In this document: in pieces, positions 1-8,602 of the stretch
Numbering within the stretch: position 1 is the first letter of the stretch
How the letters are laid out: each line of letters opens with the position of its first letter
DNA from: Ilyobacter_A sp963675185
GTDB lineage: Bacteria > Fusobacteriota > Fusobacteriia > Fusobacteriales > Fusobacteriaceae
Assembly (NCBI GenBank): GCA_963675185.2
Contig: CAXXOH010000003.1
Coordinates: 682,001-746,000 of the forward strand
DNA: 64,000 nt
Direction: 5' to 3'
Translations under genes and position numbers: made by a program
Notes under the pieces: generated by a model
Told to the model about the DNA's origin: nothing
Seen by the model: only the letters and a program-made list of their open reading frames with translations
Database searches by the model: none

Positions 1-899
1 CCCAAATTTCTGCTGACGTTTCTAACCAGTCTTTCAAATTGAAAAAACATGGCATTTACAGGCAGCATCCTTATTGAGAATATATCTGTTTGCAGCTTCT
101 TTATTACTTTTTGAAGCTGCCCAACCAGCTCTTCGAAATCATCCTGCCTGTCTTGCGAGAGTTCATTTTTAAAAAACTTAAGGCTCGAATGAGTGCTTAT
201 AAGCTCCCCTATGTTGCCGAGCAGGCTGTCTAGCTTCTTGGTCTTTACCTTTATGCTCTCTAAGCCTTTGAATTCAACGTCAGCTTGTGGCTTTTTTTGG
301 CTTTCGGCCTCCTTCTCCCCCGCGGCTTTAAGTTCAAAATATTTGCTAGGAAGGTAGTTTTCTATATTCTTTTCAAATTCTGCCCTGTCGCTTATCTCAA
401 TTAAAAAACTGAGTTTTATTGAGAGGCTTTCAGGCTCTAGGTCATTGAAATCCGGAATGTATAAAAACTCCTGTCCTTTTACTTTTGAAAGCATGGACAG
501 AGCCTGTTTAAACTCCTCTAGGTCCATAGACGCACTGGTACTGTTTTTAAAGTCCACAAGCAGCTCAAACACCTTTGGGGGGGCAGCCTTTTCAGCAATC
601 GGCTGAAAAAGGTTGTCCTCGTTAATGTTTTCCACCACTTCCAGTATTTCCGATATCAAGGATAGCTTGTCTGCCTCGTTTAGCCACCTCTGCTCTAGAG
701 AATGGAAAAGCTCTGATTTATCCTTCATGTTGTACGTTAAAAAATCCCCCTTTAGAGTGTGGAGGTATCTTTTGATATTTTTTTCCAGCTCATCATTCTG
801 TTTCTTTTCGTAACTTATGAGCTCCACTTCCAGTTTATTTTTTATCTCCTTTACCTCTTCGATAAAAATCTCTCTGAATTCACTTTTATTTATATCCAT
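1..899 (-). CDS. cheA: Chemotaxis histidine kinase CheA, N-terminal part (truncated by window edge)
   Basis: An open frame runs from an ATG at 899 to the window start with no stop, about 299 residues. The N-terminus holds a histidine phosphotransfer domain with the motif YLHTLKGDF, whose His47 is the expected phospho-acceptor. A variable linker follows. From about residue 215 there is a P3 dimerisation domain ending in the signature IRMLPVNAMFFQFERLVRN, which leads into the ATPase domain outside the window. CheA passes signals from methyl-accepting receptors to CheY. The start is supported by AAGGAG about 8 bases upstream. The Hpt region is less conserved than in enteric CheA. The chemoreceptor at 23241-25001 could be one of its inputs. 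Confidence 0.85.
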   Translation of the reverse strand, partial: MDINKSEFREIFIEEVKEIKNKLEVELISYEKKQNDELEKNIKRYLHTLKGDFLTYNMKDKSELFHSLEQRWLNEADKLSLISEILEVVENINEDNLFQPIAEKAAPPKVFELLVDFKNSTSASMDLEEFKQALSMLSKVKGQEFLYIPDFNDLEPESLSIKLSFLIEISDRAEFEKNIENYLPSKYFELKAAGEKEAESQKKPQADVEFKGLESIKVKTKKLDSLLGNIGELISTHSSLKFFKNELSQDRQDDFEELVGQLQKVIKKLQTDIFSIRMLPVNAMFFQFERLVRNVSRNL

Positions 900-982
900 A
901 TGCCTGCTTCTCCTTATAACAGTCTATACTTCATGTTCCTATTTAATTTATACCCATAGCCCCTTTTTTTCCTCTTAGGTTG

Positions 983-1011
983 TTGTAAAATTAAACATTT
1001 AATGATAAAAT
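983..1011 (+). promoter_or_regulatory. Predicted sigma-70 promoter of trpS
   Basis: TTGTAA at 983-988 and TAAAAT at 1006-1011 are separated by 17 bp, directly upstream of trpS. Seen by eye only. Confidence 0.5.
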
Positions 1012-1042
1012 GAATAAAACTTTACTTGGAGGGGAAAAAATA

Positions 1043-2020
1043 ATGAAAAGAAGCTTATCGGGAATTCAACCGAGCGGTATTTTACATCTGGGCAACTATT
1101 TCGGTGCTATAAAACAGTTCATAGAAACTCAACACGAATTTGAAGGATTCTATTTTATTGCCGATTATCATTCCCTTACATCTTCACCAAATCCTGAAGA
1201 TCTGAAAAAAAATTCATATAATATAGTTTTGGACTATCTGGCCCTGGGCCTCGACCCAGAAAAATCAACCATATTTTTACAGTCGAACGTTCCTGAACAC
1301 ACCGAGTTAGCTTGGATTTTAATGAACGTAACTCCCGTGGCTCTACTTGAAAGAGCTCATTCCTACAAAGACAAAGTGGCCAAAGGTATTGCACCTAACC
1401 AAGGGCTCTTTACCTATCCCGTGTTAATGGCCGCCGACATCCTCATGTACGATGCCGATGTAGTGCCTGTGGGAAAAGACCAAAAGCAGCATCTCGAAAT
1501 GACTAGAGACATCGCTATAAAATTCAACCAAACTTACGGAAAAGAGTTCTTTAAGCTGCCTGACCCAGTAATAAGAGAGTCCCTCGCAGTTGTGCCTGGT
1601 ACCGATGGACAAAAGATGAGCAAGTCGTATAACAACACAATTGAGATGTTCGCTTCTAAGAAAATTTTGAAAAAACAGGTTATGAGCGTAGTTACAGACT
1701 CGACTCCTCTTGAGGAGCCAAAGGACCCGAACAACAATGTAATGCAGCTTTACAAACTCTTTGCTTCTGCTGAAAAGGCGGAAGAGATGAGGCAAAACTT
1801 CCTAAACGGCGGATATGGATACGGCCACGCAAAAAAGGAACTGCTGGAGACCATTCTAGAGTACTTTGCCGAAGCCAGAGCAAAAAGAGAAGAGCTGGAA
1901 AAACATCCTGAATACGTTGAAAAAATATTAAAGCAAGGTGCCGAAAAGGCTAGGTCGATCGCCATTGAAAAAATGAAGGAGATCAAAAAAGCAGTGGGTC
2001 TTTTGGGCGATATATATTAA
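1043..2020 (+). CDS. trpS: Tryptophan--tRNA ligase
   Basis: Class I aminoacyl-tRNA synthetase that charges tRNA-Trp in the cytoplasm. The 325-residue length is normal for bacterial TrpS. The HIGH-type motif is PSGILHLGN (residues 10-18) and the KMSKS motif is intact at residues 191-195. The start is placed at the ATG at 1043, because an upstream in-frame ATG at 1010 would put the Shine-Dalgarno GGAGGGG inside the gene. It is a single-gene unit with its own promoter and a strong terminator. Confidence 0.97.
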   Translation: MKRSLSGIQPSGILHLGNYFGAIKQFIETQHEFEGFYFIADYHSLTSSPNPEDLKKNSYNIVLDYLALGLDPEKSTIFLQSNVPEHTELAWILMNVTPVALLERAHSYKDKVAKGIAPNQGLFTYPVLMAADILMYDADVVPVGKDQKQHLEMTRDIAIKFNQTYGKEFFKLPDPVIRESLAVVPGTDGQKMSKSYNNTIEMFASKKILKKQVMSVVTDSTPLEEPKDPNNNVMQLYKLFASAEKAEEMRQNFLNGGYGYGHAKKELLETILEYFAEARAKREELEKHPEYVEKILKQGAEKARSIAIEKMKEIKKAVGLLGDIY

Positions 2021-2028
2021 ATTAACCT

Positions 2029-2060
2029 TCGGGGGGCATAGGCTCCCCGATTATTTTTTA
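2029..2060 (+). terminator. Rho-independent terminator of trpS
   Basis: The stem TCGGGG/CCCCGA sits just after the trpS stop and is followed by a T-rich run. Confidence 0.85.
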
Positions 2061-2222
2061 TCAAAGTAAATTTTATGTCGGTTTCACTCATAACCGTGCA
2101 CTCTCGGTTAAATGTAAACCTCCACACTACCTATTATATACTTTTTCACCAGATATTCAACCTCCAATAAAAAATTTCACCATATTCCCCCTATATTTTT
2201 TCAAATTTTAGCCCAAAATTTC

Positions 2223-2251
2223 AAAAAGCTGCCATTTTTTGGCAGCTTTTT
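2223..2251. terminator. Symmetric hairpin ending the pgeF-lipoprotein unit
   Basis: AAAAAGCTGCC and GGCAGCTTTTT form a perfect stem with T runs on both strands. It lies immediately downstream of the minus-strand lipoprotein gene. Confidence 0.85.
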
Positions 2252-2252
2252 A

Positions 2253-2840
2253 TCAGTCAAAATTTACTTCTACGAGTTCATCCGAATATATAAAATCATA
2301 AGGAAGTATCAAAGGTCCCCCGTCTGAATCCAAATCAAGTTTTTTCCCAAGCTCTTGGGCGGTTCTGTAAAAACTATACCAGACAAACTGTGAACAGTAA
2401 AGGTGTTCCTCATTTTTCTTATTCAAACTAACAAGATATTTTTTCCATTTTAGCTCATCCATGTTTTTCAAAAATGCATCCTCAAAATTTTTGTCGAACC
2501 CCTTGTACCTCAACACCATTATGTTTCTCTCTTCAGCCAGCCAGTATTTCGTACCCACCTCATAATATCCCACTCCTATTTTTGGATAGTCCCCTATCAC
2601 ACCGTCTTCTACAACAAGAGCCGCATGCCCAAACCAGGCCCTGACGTCATTGAACATTTTATCTTTTACAACTATATCTCCGACTCTAAGTTTATCTAGG
2701 TTTTTCACTACCACTTCGACACTGTACCACTTTCTGTTTGAAGGAAGTTTTGTGCACCCCATAAACAGTACAACCAAAAAAACCGCTATGAAATTTATTT
2801 TCCTATTTAAAATAGATAAATGCTCCATTTCTTCCCGCAT
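2253..2840 (-). CDS. YiiX/YebB-like permuted papain-fold lipoprotein
   Basis: A 195-residue protein with a lipoprotein signal (hydrophobic stretch ending LFMGC). Two family landmarks of permuted NlpC/P60-like (C92/YiiX type) hydrolases are visible: GHAALV with the catalytic His, and LYCSQFVWYSFY with the Cys. The family is thought to act on amide or ester bonds of cell-envelope or lipid substrates; the substrate here is unknown. The gene starts inside the 3' end of pgeF, so the two are probably translationally coupled. A second ATG at 2828 is an alternative start. Confidence 0.7.
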   Translation of the reverse strand: MREEMEHLSILNRKINFIAVFLVVLFMGCTKLPSNRKWYSVEVVVKNLDKLRVGDIVVKDKMFNDVRAWFGHAALVVEDGVIGDYPKIGVGYYEVGTKYWLAEERNIMVLRYKGFDKNFEDAFLKNMDELKWKKYLVSLNKKNEEHLYCSQFVWYSFYRTAQELGKKLDLDSDGGPLILPYDFIYSDELVEVNFD

Positions 2841-3546
2841 CCTTTCCTTGTCTTCTATAGGAATAAAATCCGCCGCTGCAGTAAGTACAGAGGCCGGACC
2901 TAGTTATGTTTTCTCTCTTTATCCCCGCTTCTAATAAAAGCAGATAATTGAACTTCTCATTGTCATAATATATCTTTCCGTCTCTTCTTTCAAAAACCTT
3001 TTTTGCTATACTGGGATACCTGCCCTGGTACTCCCTGTAAAACTCCTCCTGAACCTCATAACAACACGCACCTATACCTATACCGAGGGCCACTATTATG
3101 TCCTCCTTCAGGCTGCCGTAATTTTTTTTCATGAGTTCCAGTACCTTAAGCTGTATTCCGTCAAAACTCCCCCTCCATCCGGCGTGGCAACATCCTATCA
3201 CACTTTTCTTCGTATCATAATAGTATACTGGCAGGCAGTCGGCGTACTGGGTGAAGATGACAATGTCTCTTCTACTGCTTATAAAGCCATCCACCCCTTC
3301 GTAAAAGTAGGTGTCTTCATCATTTGAGATGTCCACTAAATTGGTAGAATGGGTTTGCCTAGAATGCACAAGATGCCTATCGCTTATCCCCATCTTTTTT
3401 AGAAACTTTTGCCTGTTCTTTTTAGCAGTCTCCCCGTTAAGCACGAACTCTGACATGTTTCCTAGCCCTTCTCCGGTAAACAAAGCAGCTACGCCATACC
3501 CTCCAAATTCTTCAATCTCATAATAATATTTTTTTTTAACAAACAT
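2803..3546 (-). CDS. pgeF: Purine nucleoside phosphorylase / polyphenol oxidase family protein (YfiH/YlmD, LACC1-type)
   Basis: A 247-residue member of the Cu-oxidase_4 family. The metal-site motifs are present: HSRQTH, TQYADCLPVYYY and CCHAGWRG. E. coli PgeF (YfiH) corrects peptidoglycan precursor composition by hydrolysing UDP-MurNAc-L-Ser, and LACC1-type members cleave purine nucleosides. Which activity applies here cannot be told from sequence. It has its own strong promoter and is followed by the overlapping YiiX-like lipoprotein gene, which may hint at an envelope role. Confidence 0.9.
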   Translation of the reverse strand: MFVKKKYYYEIEEFGGYGVAALFTGEGLGNMSEFVLNGETAKKNRQKFLKKMGISDRHLVHSRQTHSTNLVDISNDEDTYFYEGVDGFISSRRDIVIFTQYADCLPVYYYDTKKSVIGCCHAGWRGSFDGIQLKVLELMKKNYGSLKEDIIVALGIGIGACCYEVQEEFYREYQGRYPSIAKKVFERRDGKIYYDNEKFNYLLLLEAGIKRENITRSGLCTYCSGGFYSYRRQGKDAGRNGAFIYFK

Positions 3547-3566
3547 ATCAAGCCCCCCTTAAATAA

Positions 3567-3595
3567 ATAATATCGCTTAGTCAAAAGATTGTCAA
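3567..3595 (-). promoter_or_regulatory. Predicted sigma-70 promoter of pgeF
   Basis: TTGACA (3595-3590) and TATTAT (3572-3567) are 17 bp apart and point at pgeF. Confidence 0.65.
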
Positions 3596-3602
3596 TTTTA
3601 CT

Positions 3603-3631
3603 TTGTAAATTTTATGATTTTACGATATAAT
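3603..3631 (+). promoter_or_regulatory. Predicted promoter of the 3671 gene
   Basis: TTGTAA (3603-3608), 17 bp, TATAAT (3626-3631). It is back-to-back with the pgeF promoter, only 7 bp apart. Confidence 0.6.
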
Positions 3632-3670
3632 TAGAATAAAAAAATAAACAATAACGAATAAGGAGGAGAG

Positions 3671-4603
3671 ATGGGCTTATTGAGTTTTCTCAAGGGTAAC
3701 AAAGAGAATGTGGAGGAGTATCTGCCCTATAACTTAAAAATAGGTTCTTCACTGGAATTTGACCCAATTTTATTTTCTAAGCTTAGTAGCGAGAGTAGGT
3801 TCAGCTACAGAAACACCATCAGCGTGGTGAAAAAAATAGGTATCTACGACGTGGACGACACTAAGTACGCGAACATTTACCTGGAATCTGTAGGGAATTT
3901 GAAATCCTATGTACAGGTCGGTCTAAAAGAGGACGACATTGTTGAATGCAGGCTGTTTTTGCAATATGATGAGGTTTTCCCAGAAAAAAAAGAGGAGTGG
4001 AAAATGTGGGTAGGCAATCACTCTGCAGAGGGAATAATAGGAAAGGATACCTTTGTCATAGAAGAGGACTCCCTTGAAAAGATAAAGGAGATTCTGATAA
4101 ACATAAGCAAAACAAGCTATCCAGACTTCAAAAAATTCGGCAAGCTAAATTTTTCAATTACCGAATGCACTTTTAAAACCAACATAATGAAGTCTATATC
4201 AAATTCAACTGGACTTTCTCATATTGAAGTTCTAGAAAATTTTGAGAAAAAATTGCAAAACGAAAAGTGGCTGGAAGAAATTAAAATTGAGGGTGACAGC
4301 GAGCTTCTCATCCTTAACGAAGATTTCTTAGGCGACCTCATAAGCACAGTCTACAGAAATGAGCTCGACCTCACAAAATTTTTAGATATAAGTGAAAAAA
4401 TTTATAGCAACAACTCTTTTTTCAAACCTGACTCCGTCCTCAAGAAGAGATACTCGGTATACTCCAGAAAAATAAGAGATGAATTCTATAAAAAAGAGTT
4501 TTTGGAACTGAGCTTCATAAAAAATGAAAAGACCCCGCACATATCTATAGACATAGGCATAGACATCCCGGTTTCGCAGCTGAACAAAATTCAATTAATA
4601 TAA
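3671..4603 (+). CDS. Unrecognised 310-residue cytoplasmic protein
   Basis: Starts at an ATG with AGGAGG 4 bases upstream. There is no signal peptide or membrane segment. The first 12 residues (MGLLSFLKGNKE) resemble the N-terminus of DUF2491/YjfK-like proteins, but this match is from memory and weak. The middle is acidic with alternating strand-like segments, and a conserved-looking WKMWVGNHSAEG stretch lies near residue 115. It is monocistronic, with its own promoter and a perfect hairpin terminator. No function is assigned. Confidence 0.75.
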   Translation: MGLLSFLKGNKENVEEYLPYNLKIGSSLEFDPILFSKLSSESRFSYRNTISVVKKIGIYDVDDTKYANIYLESVGNLKSYVQVGLKEDDIVECRLFLQYDEVFPEKKEEWKMWVGNHSAEGIIGKDTFVIEEDSLEKIKEILINISKTSYPDFKKFGKLNFSITECTFKTNIMKSISNSTGLSHIEVLENFEKKLQNEKWLEEIKIEGDSELLILNEDFLGDLISTVYRNELDLTKFLDISEKIYSNNSFFKPDSVLKKRYSVYSRKIRDEFYKKEFLELSFIKNEKTPHISIDIGIDIPVSQLNKIQLI

Positions 4604-4630
4604 AGAAGACACCCTAGGGTGTCTTCTTTA
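4602..4630. terminator. Perfect hairpin terminator
   Basis: AAAGAAGACACC and GGTGTCTTCTTT pair around CTAG immediately after the stop at 4603, followed by a short T run. Confidence 0.85.
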
Positions 4631-4640
4631 TATTTTGGAT

Positions 4641-4670
4641 AAAAAAATAGAGGAAGTAAAACTTCCTCTT
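4641..4670 (-). terminator. Terminator of the ferredoxin gene
   Basis: On the minus strand AGAGGAAGT/ACTTCCTCT form a stem followed by seven T. Confidence 0.8.
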
Positions 4671-4674
4671 TTCA

Positions 4675-4848
4675 TTATGCTCCTGCTGATATTGCAGTTA
4701 CTGGACAAGTTCCTTCACAAGCTCCACAGTCTACACATGAATCTTTGATTTCGAATTTCCCTGTTCCATCTTCTACGATTGCAGATACTGGACATGCTCC
4801 TGCGCAAGCTCCACATCCGATACAAGTTTCTTTATCAATTACGTACAT
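4675..4848 (-). CDS. 2[4Fe-4S] ferredoxin, clostridial type
   Basis: A complete 57-residue ferredoxin. Two CxxCxxCxxxCP motifs are present (cysteines 9, 12, 15, 19 and 38, 41, 44, 48), each supplying ligands for a [4Fe-4S] cluster. It would carry low-potential electrons for pyruvate:ferredoxin oxidoreductase, Rnf or radical-SAM enzymes. AAGGAGG lies about 10 bases before the ATG. The predicted promoter is about 165 bases upstream, giving an unusually long 5' leader. The neighbouring AmrS is a radical-SAM enzyme, but ferredoxin has its own transcription unit. Confidence 0.95.
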   Translation of the reverse strand: MYVIDKETCIGCGACAGACPVSAIVEDGTGKFEIKDSCVDCGACEGTCPVTAISAGA

Positions 4849-5018
4849 TCTAAAATTACCTCCTTTTATATTTTTGCTTATTTGATTGCTTAACTAGCCT
4901 AACATAAGTTTAAAATTTAAAAATTACAAACAGATTTGATCTAATATAAATCTATCTGAACTTATAAAAAACAAATGCGCAAATTTTATAGCATTTTATT
5001 TGCAAGCATTACAATAAT

Positions 5019-5047
5019 AATATACCGTCTTTGATATATTTTGTCAA
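5019..5047 (-). promoter_or_regulatory. Strong predicted promoter of the ferredoxin gene
   Basis: TTGACA (5047-5042), 17 bp, TATATT (5024-5019). The space between this and the ferredoxin ATG (4849-5012) holds no gene and no strong hairpin that I can see. Confidence 0.65.
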
Positions 5048-5155
5048 GAATTTTTTAACAAAGATTAACATAGTTTGACTCAGTTAAACTTAGATAATCA
5101 AATTTTATAAAATTTAAAGTTTTTTTGCTACCTTAATTCACTCGTGTTTTCCGCC

Positions 5156-7003
5156 TCAATCCTCCTCGTAAAAAATTATGGAGTTGTAGTCCACCACCTC
5201 ATTTGAAGGGTAAACCTCGCCAGAGTTTCCTCGCCTTAACACCTCAGCCTTGATCTCTCCTTTAAGCAGTTTCGAATACTCAATAAGAGTCATTATCGGA
5301 CCGTATCCACATACAGATATGTTATAGTTTCTTATCTTGTTGTACAGTTCTTTAGAATCAAAAGTAAGGATGTTATGTATAACGAGGTCGTCCAAATTCT
5401 TACCCAATTCTGGATCGACATAGTGAGAGAAATCCGAGGACGCTATTATGAGTATCTTTCTCCCTAGTTTTTTTGAAGCCTGATATATTTTTTTTGCCAG
5501 CTGTACTGCATTTTCATAGTTTTGGTCTAAGAAACAAATGGGTACTATCTTATAATCGTAATCAAAAAAATACTTAAGGAACGGTATCATCACCTCTCCA
5601 GAGTGCTCCTGGCTCTGCGCTATTGGAGACACCGGTATATCCAAAGCCTCTACCATTTCCTTGTCCAGTTCCAGATTGCCCAGCGGACTTGACCAATATC
5701 TGTGGCTGTCAACCTCCACAGATTTACCCATACCGGTATGGTTTGGGTTGACTATAACAACAGTATCATACCTTCGCTCTTTTGCTATCTCAAAAAAATG
5801 TACGGCCTCATAGCCTGAAAAAATATAACCTGCGTGCGGTACAACCCCACCAATTATATTTTTTTCAGATAATTTATACCTTATTCCCTTCTTTTCTTTA
5901 GCCAGAAGCTCTCCTATCAACTTTTCCAGCTCTCTCTTGCTGTCTGGATAAAATCTTCCCTCTGCGTTGTTTTTCCTGACATCAAAACTTGCATACTTCA
6001 TAACCCTCTCCTTACAATATACACAGTTGCCGATACTATTGAGTCCTTTCACATTCACTTCACGATTTTCTCTTTTAAGCGATTCCCCCTTGCAGTTTGG
6101 GCAGTAGGTGTTCTCTATCCCCTCTATACCACCGACGTTTCCAACGTACACGTAGTCTAGATATTTTTTTGCGGTTTCGTAAAATTTCACCAGGAGTTTA
6201 ACATCTGTCGTCGGTTCGTTAAACTTGTATGCAGGATAGTACCTGTTTATATGTAGTGGTGTATCTCGTCCTACCTCATCCCTTATCCAGAGGAGCATTT
6301 TTTTAAAATCCTCCATATTGTCATTTTTAGTCGGTATGACTAAAAAATCCAGTTCTATATGTTTCCCCCTTTTCTTCAGGAATTTTATGTTTCTAAGAAC
6401 CGGCTCCAAATTTGCAGCTGTCATATCCTTGTAAAACTCCTGAGTGAACCCCTTCAGGTCTATACTAAAAGCATCTATATAAGGCATAAGCTTTTCCAGG
6501 GGCTCCTCCTCTATGTAAAGATTGGTCACCATGACATTCTTCAGGTTGTGCTCTCTTGCCTCCTTGGCTATATCCAGCATATACTCATACCATATAGACG
6601 GCTCATTGTATGTGTAGGCTATCCCTATATTTCCCTTAACTTTAAGCTCTAAAGCCGTTTTAACTATCTCCTCCGGGCTGGCCTCGCTGAGAAACTTAAA
6701 CTCATCAACAGAAAATTGTGATATCTCCCAATTCTGGCAAAATTTACACCTCATATTACAGCCCACAGTGCCCACAGACAGGATCTTAGACCCCGGAAAA
6801 AAATTGAAAAGCGGCTTCTTCTCAGTAGCATCTAGGTGCATAGAAGACACCTTCCCGTAGACCTCAGAGTAAAGCTCCCCCCCTATATTTTTTCTGACCC
6901 TGCAAAATCCCCTGGCTTTCTCTGCTATTAAGCAGTGAAACGGGCAAAGATTACATTTAACCCGATTATCAGGGAGTTTTTCATAAAAAAGTGCCCTCTT
7001 CAT
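5156..7003 (-). CDS. AmrS-AmrB fusion: radical SAM protein joined to a MEMO1-like domain
   Basis: A 615-residue fusion. Residues 1-330 are an AmrS-type radical SAM protein: an N-terminal Cys-rich segment (KCNLCPFHC), the cluster motif CNMRCKFC near residue 85, then a zinc-ribbon-like pair (CPNC and CVYC). From about residue 350 comes a MEMO-family domain (class III dioxygenase fold) with GGVVPHAGYIFSG, EHSGEVMIPF and SSDFSHYVDP. These normally occur as separate AmrS and AmrB proteins of the AmmeMemoRadiSam system, whose biochemical role is unsettled. The GTG at 7012 is in frame, but the ATG at 7003 is better placed behind GAGGTGAGGGG. It overlaps amrA regulatory sequence and is certainly co-transcribed with it. 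Confidence 0.9.
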   Translation of the reverse strand: MKRALFYEKLPDNRVKCNLCPFHCLIAEKARGFCRVRKNIGGELYSEVYGKVSSMHLDATEKKPLFNFFPGSKILSVGTVGCNMRCKFCQNWEISQFSVDEFKFLSEASPEEIVKTALELKVKGNIGIAYTYNEPSIWYEYMLDIAKEAREHNLKNVMVTNLYIEEEPLEKLMPYIDAFSIDLKGFTQEFYKDMTAANLEPVLRNIKFLKKRGKHIELDFLVIPTKNDNMEDFKKMLLWIRDEVGRDTPLHINRYYPAYKFNEPTTDVKLLVKFYETAKKYLDYVYVGNVGGIEGIENTYCPNCKGESLKRENREVNVKGLNSIGNCVYCKERVMKYASFDVRKNNAEGRFYPDSKRELEKLIGELLAKEKKGIRYKLSEKNIIGGVVPHAGYIFSGYEAVHFFEIAKERRYDTVVIVNPNHTGMGKSVEVDSHRYWSSPLGNLELDKEMVEALDIPVSPIAQSQEHSGEVMIPFLKYFFDYDYKIVPICFLDQNYENAVQLAKKIYQASKKLGRKILIIASSDFSHYVDPELGKNLDDLVIHNILTFDSKELYNKIRNYNISVCGYGPIMTLIEYSKLLKGEIKAEVLRRGNSGEVYPSNEVVDYNSIIFYEED

Positions 7004-7013
7004 ACCCCTCACC

Positions 7014-7526
7014 TCAATAATGTCTCTCTACTTGAAACCTATATATGACAAACTTCTCTTCCTCTCCTATTCCACCCTTCATCTTTGCAATCTTTACCTG
7101 CTCTTCCACACTGTCTACCCCTTCAAGGTCCGGAAGCAATACCCCTCTCTTATACGCTCCTGCTTCCACCAAGACCCCGTATTTTTTTTGGTCTAGCTGT
7201 TCATATCCATCCACTTTTTCGAGTTCTGAAAGTACGTCCACTGATATCTTCAGATGTTCTAGTTCCAACTTGTTTATCGGTGAAAAGCGGGGGTCTCTGG
7301 TAGCGGCAGATATGGCGTTATTTATTATTTCCTCGCATAAATTTTCCTGCACCGGGAGTATAGTCCCTATGCAGCCCCTTAGGTCACCGTTTAGAAGATG
7401 TATTGACACAAAACAAGCTTTTTTTCTTTCCAGTTCATCAGTCAATTTGCAGCAACTTATCTTTTTTCCGTCAACCAAATACTCCTCTATGGCCTTTTTG
7501 GCTAATTTAACGTATACTGACTCCAT
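7014..7526 (-). CDS. amrA: AmmeMemoRadiSam system protein A (AMMECR1 domain)
   Basis: A 170-residue AMMECR1-domain protein with the family hallmark LRGCIGTILP and the segment NAISAATRDPRFSP. AMMECR1 proteins are co-inherited with AmrS and AmrB, suggesting a complex or pathway of RNA, protein or metabolite modification that is still undefined. The ATG at 7526 is preferred over GTG at 7532, because GGAGG directly abuts the GTG. It is immediately upstream of the amrS-amrB fusion and downstream of the iron-uptake cluster. Confidence 0.92.
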   Translation of the reverse strand: MESVYVKLAKKAIEEYLVDGKKISCCKLTDELERKKACFVSIHLLNGDLRGCIGTILPVQENLCEEIINNAISAATRDPRFSPINKLELEHLKISVDVLSELEKVDGYEQLDQKKYGVLVEAGAYKRGVLLPDLEGVDSVEEQVKIAKMKGGIGEEEKFVIYRFQVERHY

Positions 7527-7617
7527 TTTCACACCTCCATTTTCTAATTCTATACAATTTTATACAACTCCATTTCAGCTTTCCTTTAATTAAAAATGGG
7601 AGCCCAGTAGCTCCCGT

Positions 7618-7935
7618 TTAACCAACTTTCATCTTCAAATACCTTTCACACTGCTTCTTCCTGTCATATCCCAACATTATCCCCAAGATAAAGTCCTCTT
7701 CTGGGCTGTAGTCCACCAGACTCTTTTTATTAATTTTCTTTATCACATCTACACACTCATCAGCTCCAAAAAATACATTTATTTTTTTATCATCCACACT
7801 GTAAATTACGTATTCTATACCCTCTCTGCTCAACCTGCTCTCAACAATATCCATCTTAGACTTTTCCAGTGTGTGCAGGATAAGATTTCTTACCCCTTTT
7901 TTATACTCATAAATATGATGACAAAATACCTGCAT
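7618..7935 (-). CDS. DUF2023 family protein
   Basis: A 105-residue protein beginning MQVFCHHIYEYKKGVRNL, which I recognise as the DUF2023 signature. Function is unknown. It lies 24 bp after the DUF2325 gene in the feo neighbourhood, supporting a role in iron or redox homeostasis, but that is inference from context. GGGGGG 4 bases before the ATG supports the start. Confidence 0.8.
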   Translation of the reverse strand: MQVFCHHIYEYKKGVRNLILHTLEKSKMDIVESRLSREGIEYVIYSVDDKKINVFFGADECVDVIKKINKKSLVDYSPEEDFILGIMLGYDRKKQCERYLKMKVG

Positions 7936-7959
7936 TTTACCCCCCTTAATAAAATCAAT

Positions 7960-8244
7960 CTACCCATTCTTAAGTTCTAGCACGGCCTCTTTCAACTTAT
8001 TTAAACTGCTTGAGTGTACTCTTATGAATTTTATGTCATTTTTCTTACAGATCTTTAAACTCTCCTTAGACAACTTGTGACTTACAGTATTAGTAAATAT
8101 TATACATGCATCGCAATTTTTTATTTTTTTATCAAACTGTGGGCATTTAGTATTGAAAACTTTACATTTCAAATCTTCACTTATAAAGACCTCTTTATAC
8201 TCCCTTTCTATACCTTTTACCCCACCTACCAAAGCTACTTGCAT
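7960..8244 (-). CDS. DUF2325 domain protein
   Basis: About 94 residues. The start is set to the ATG at 8244 (MQVALVGGVKG), with GAGG upstream, rather than the longer frame from 8256. The Rossmann-like opening and the central CPQFDKKIKNCDACIIFTNTVSH segment fit DUF2325. Several cysteines (in KCPQF and NCDACI) could bind metal. The gene sits between the feoB cluster and DUF2023. Confidence 0.75.
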   Translation of the reverse strand: MQVALVGGVKGIEREYKEVFISEDLKCKVFNTKCPQFDKKIKNCDACIIFTNTVSHKLSKESLKICKKNDIKFIRVHSSSLNKLKEAVLELKNG

Positions 8245-8376
8245 ACTGCGCCTCATTTCTATTTCTTAATTCATCCGACTGAATTTTTTACACCAGTAAA
8301 ATTATGTGAGTAAAAAAAAACTACATTTGCTTTTAAATGCTTTTATTTTGAAAATCAAAGTAAAAGGTTCAAATAT

Positions 8377-8400
8377 ATGCAGTAGCATAGCTACTGCATA
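8377..8400 (-). terminator. Hairpin downstream of the FeoB-associated peptide gene
   Basis: TATGCAGTAGC/GCTACTGCATA form an 11-bp perfect stem. The following T run is weak, so it may be an incomplete terminator or a 3' stabiliser. Confidence 0.5.
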
Positions 8401-8406
8401 CAACAA

Positions 8407-8577
8407 CTATTTTTTTAATTTTTTATCAGAACAACAGCTTTTATCAGAATGGTCATGATCTCCACCACAAGATCCAGAGCAACTGCAACCGCCTTCTCCC
8501 TTAAATGACTTTATAACGCTTCTTATGGAAAGTACTGCAATAACTGCAACAATCAATATAACTATTATAGTTTTCAT
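8407..8577 (-). CDS. FeoB-associated Cys-rich membrane peptide
   Basis: A 56-residue peptide encoded 25 bp after feoB. An N-terminal membrane helix (MKTIIVILIVAVIAVLSI) precedes a Cys/His-rich tail, CSCSGSCGGDHDHSDKSCC. This matches the FeoB-associated Cys-rich membrane protein family found after feoB in many anaerobes. The tail could bind Fe(II) or another metal at the cytoplasmic face. The start is behind GAGGGA. Confidence 0.88.
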   Translation of the reverse strand: MKTIIVILIVAVIAVLSIRSVIKSFKGEGGCSCSGSCGGDHDHSDKSCCSDKKLKK

Positions 8578-8602
8578 ATTTCATCCCTCATTATATAAAA
8601 AT

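Noticed and set aside
613..959. Two plus-strand frames of 66 codons at the left edge
   Set aside because: They lie antisense to the clear cheA frame on the minus strand and look like shadow translations.
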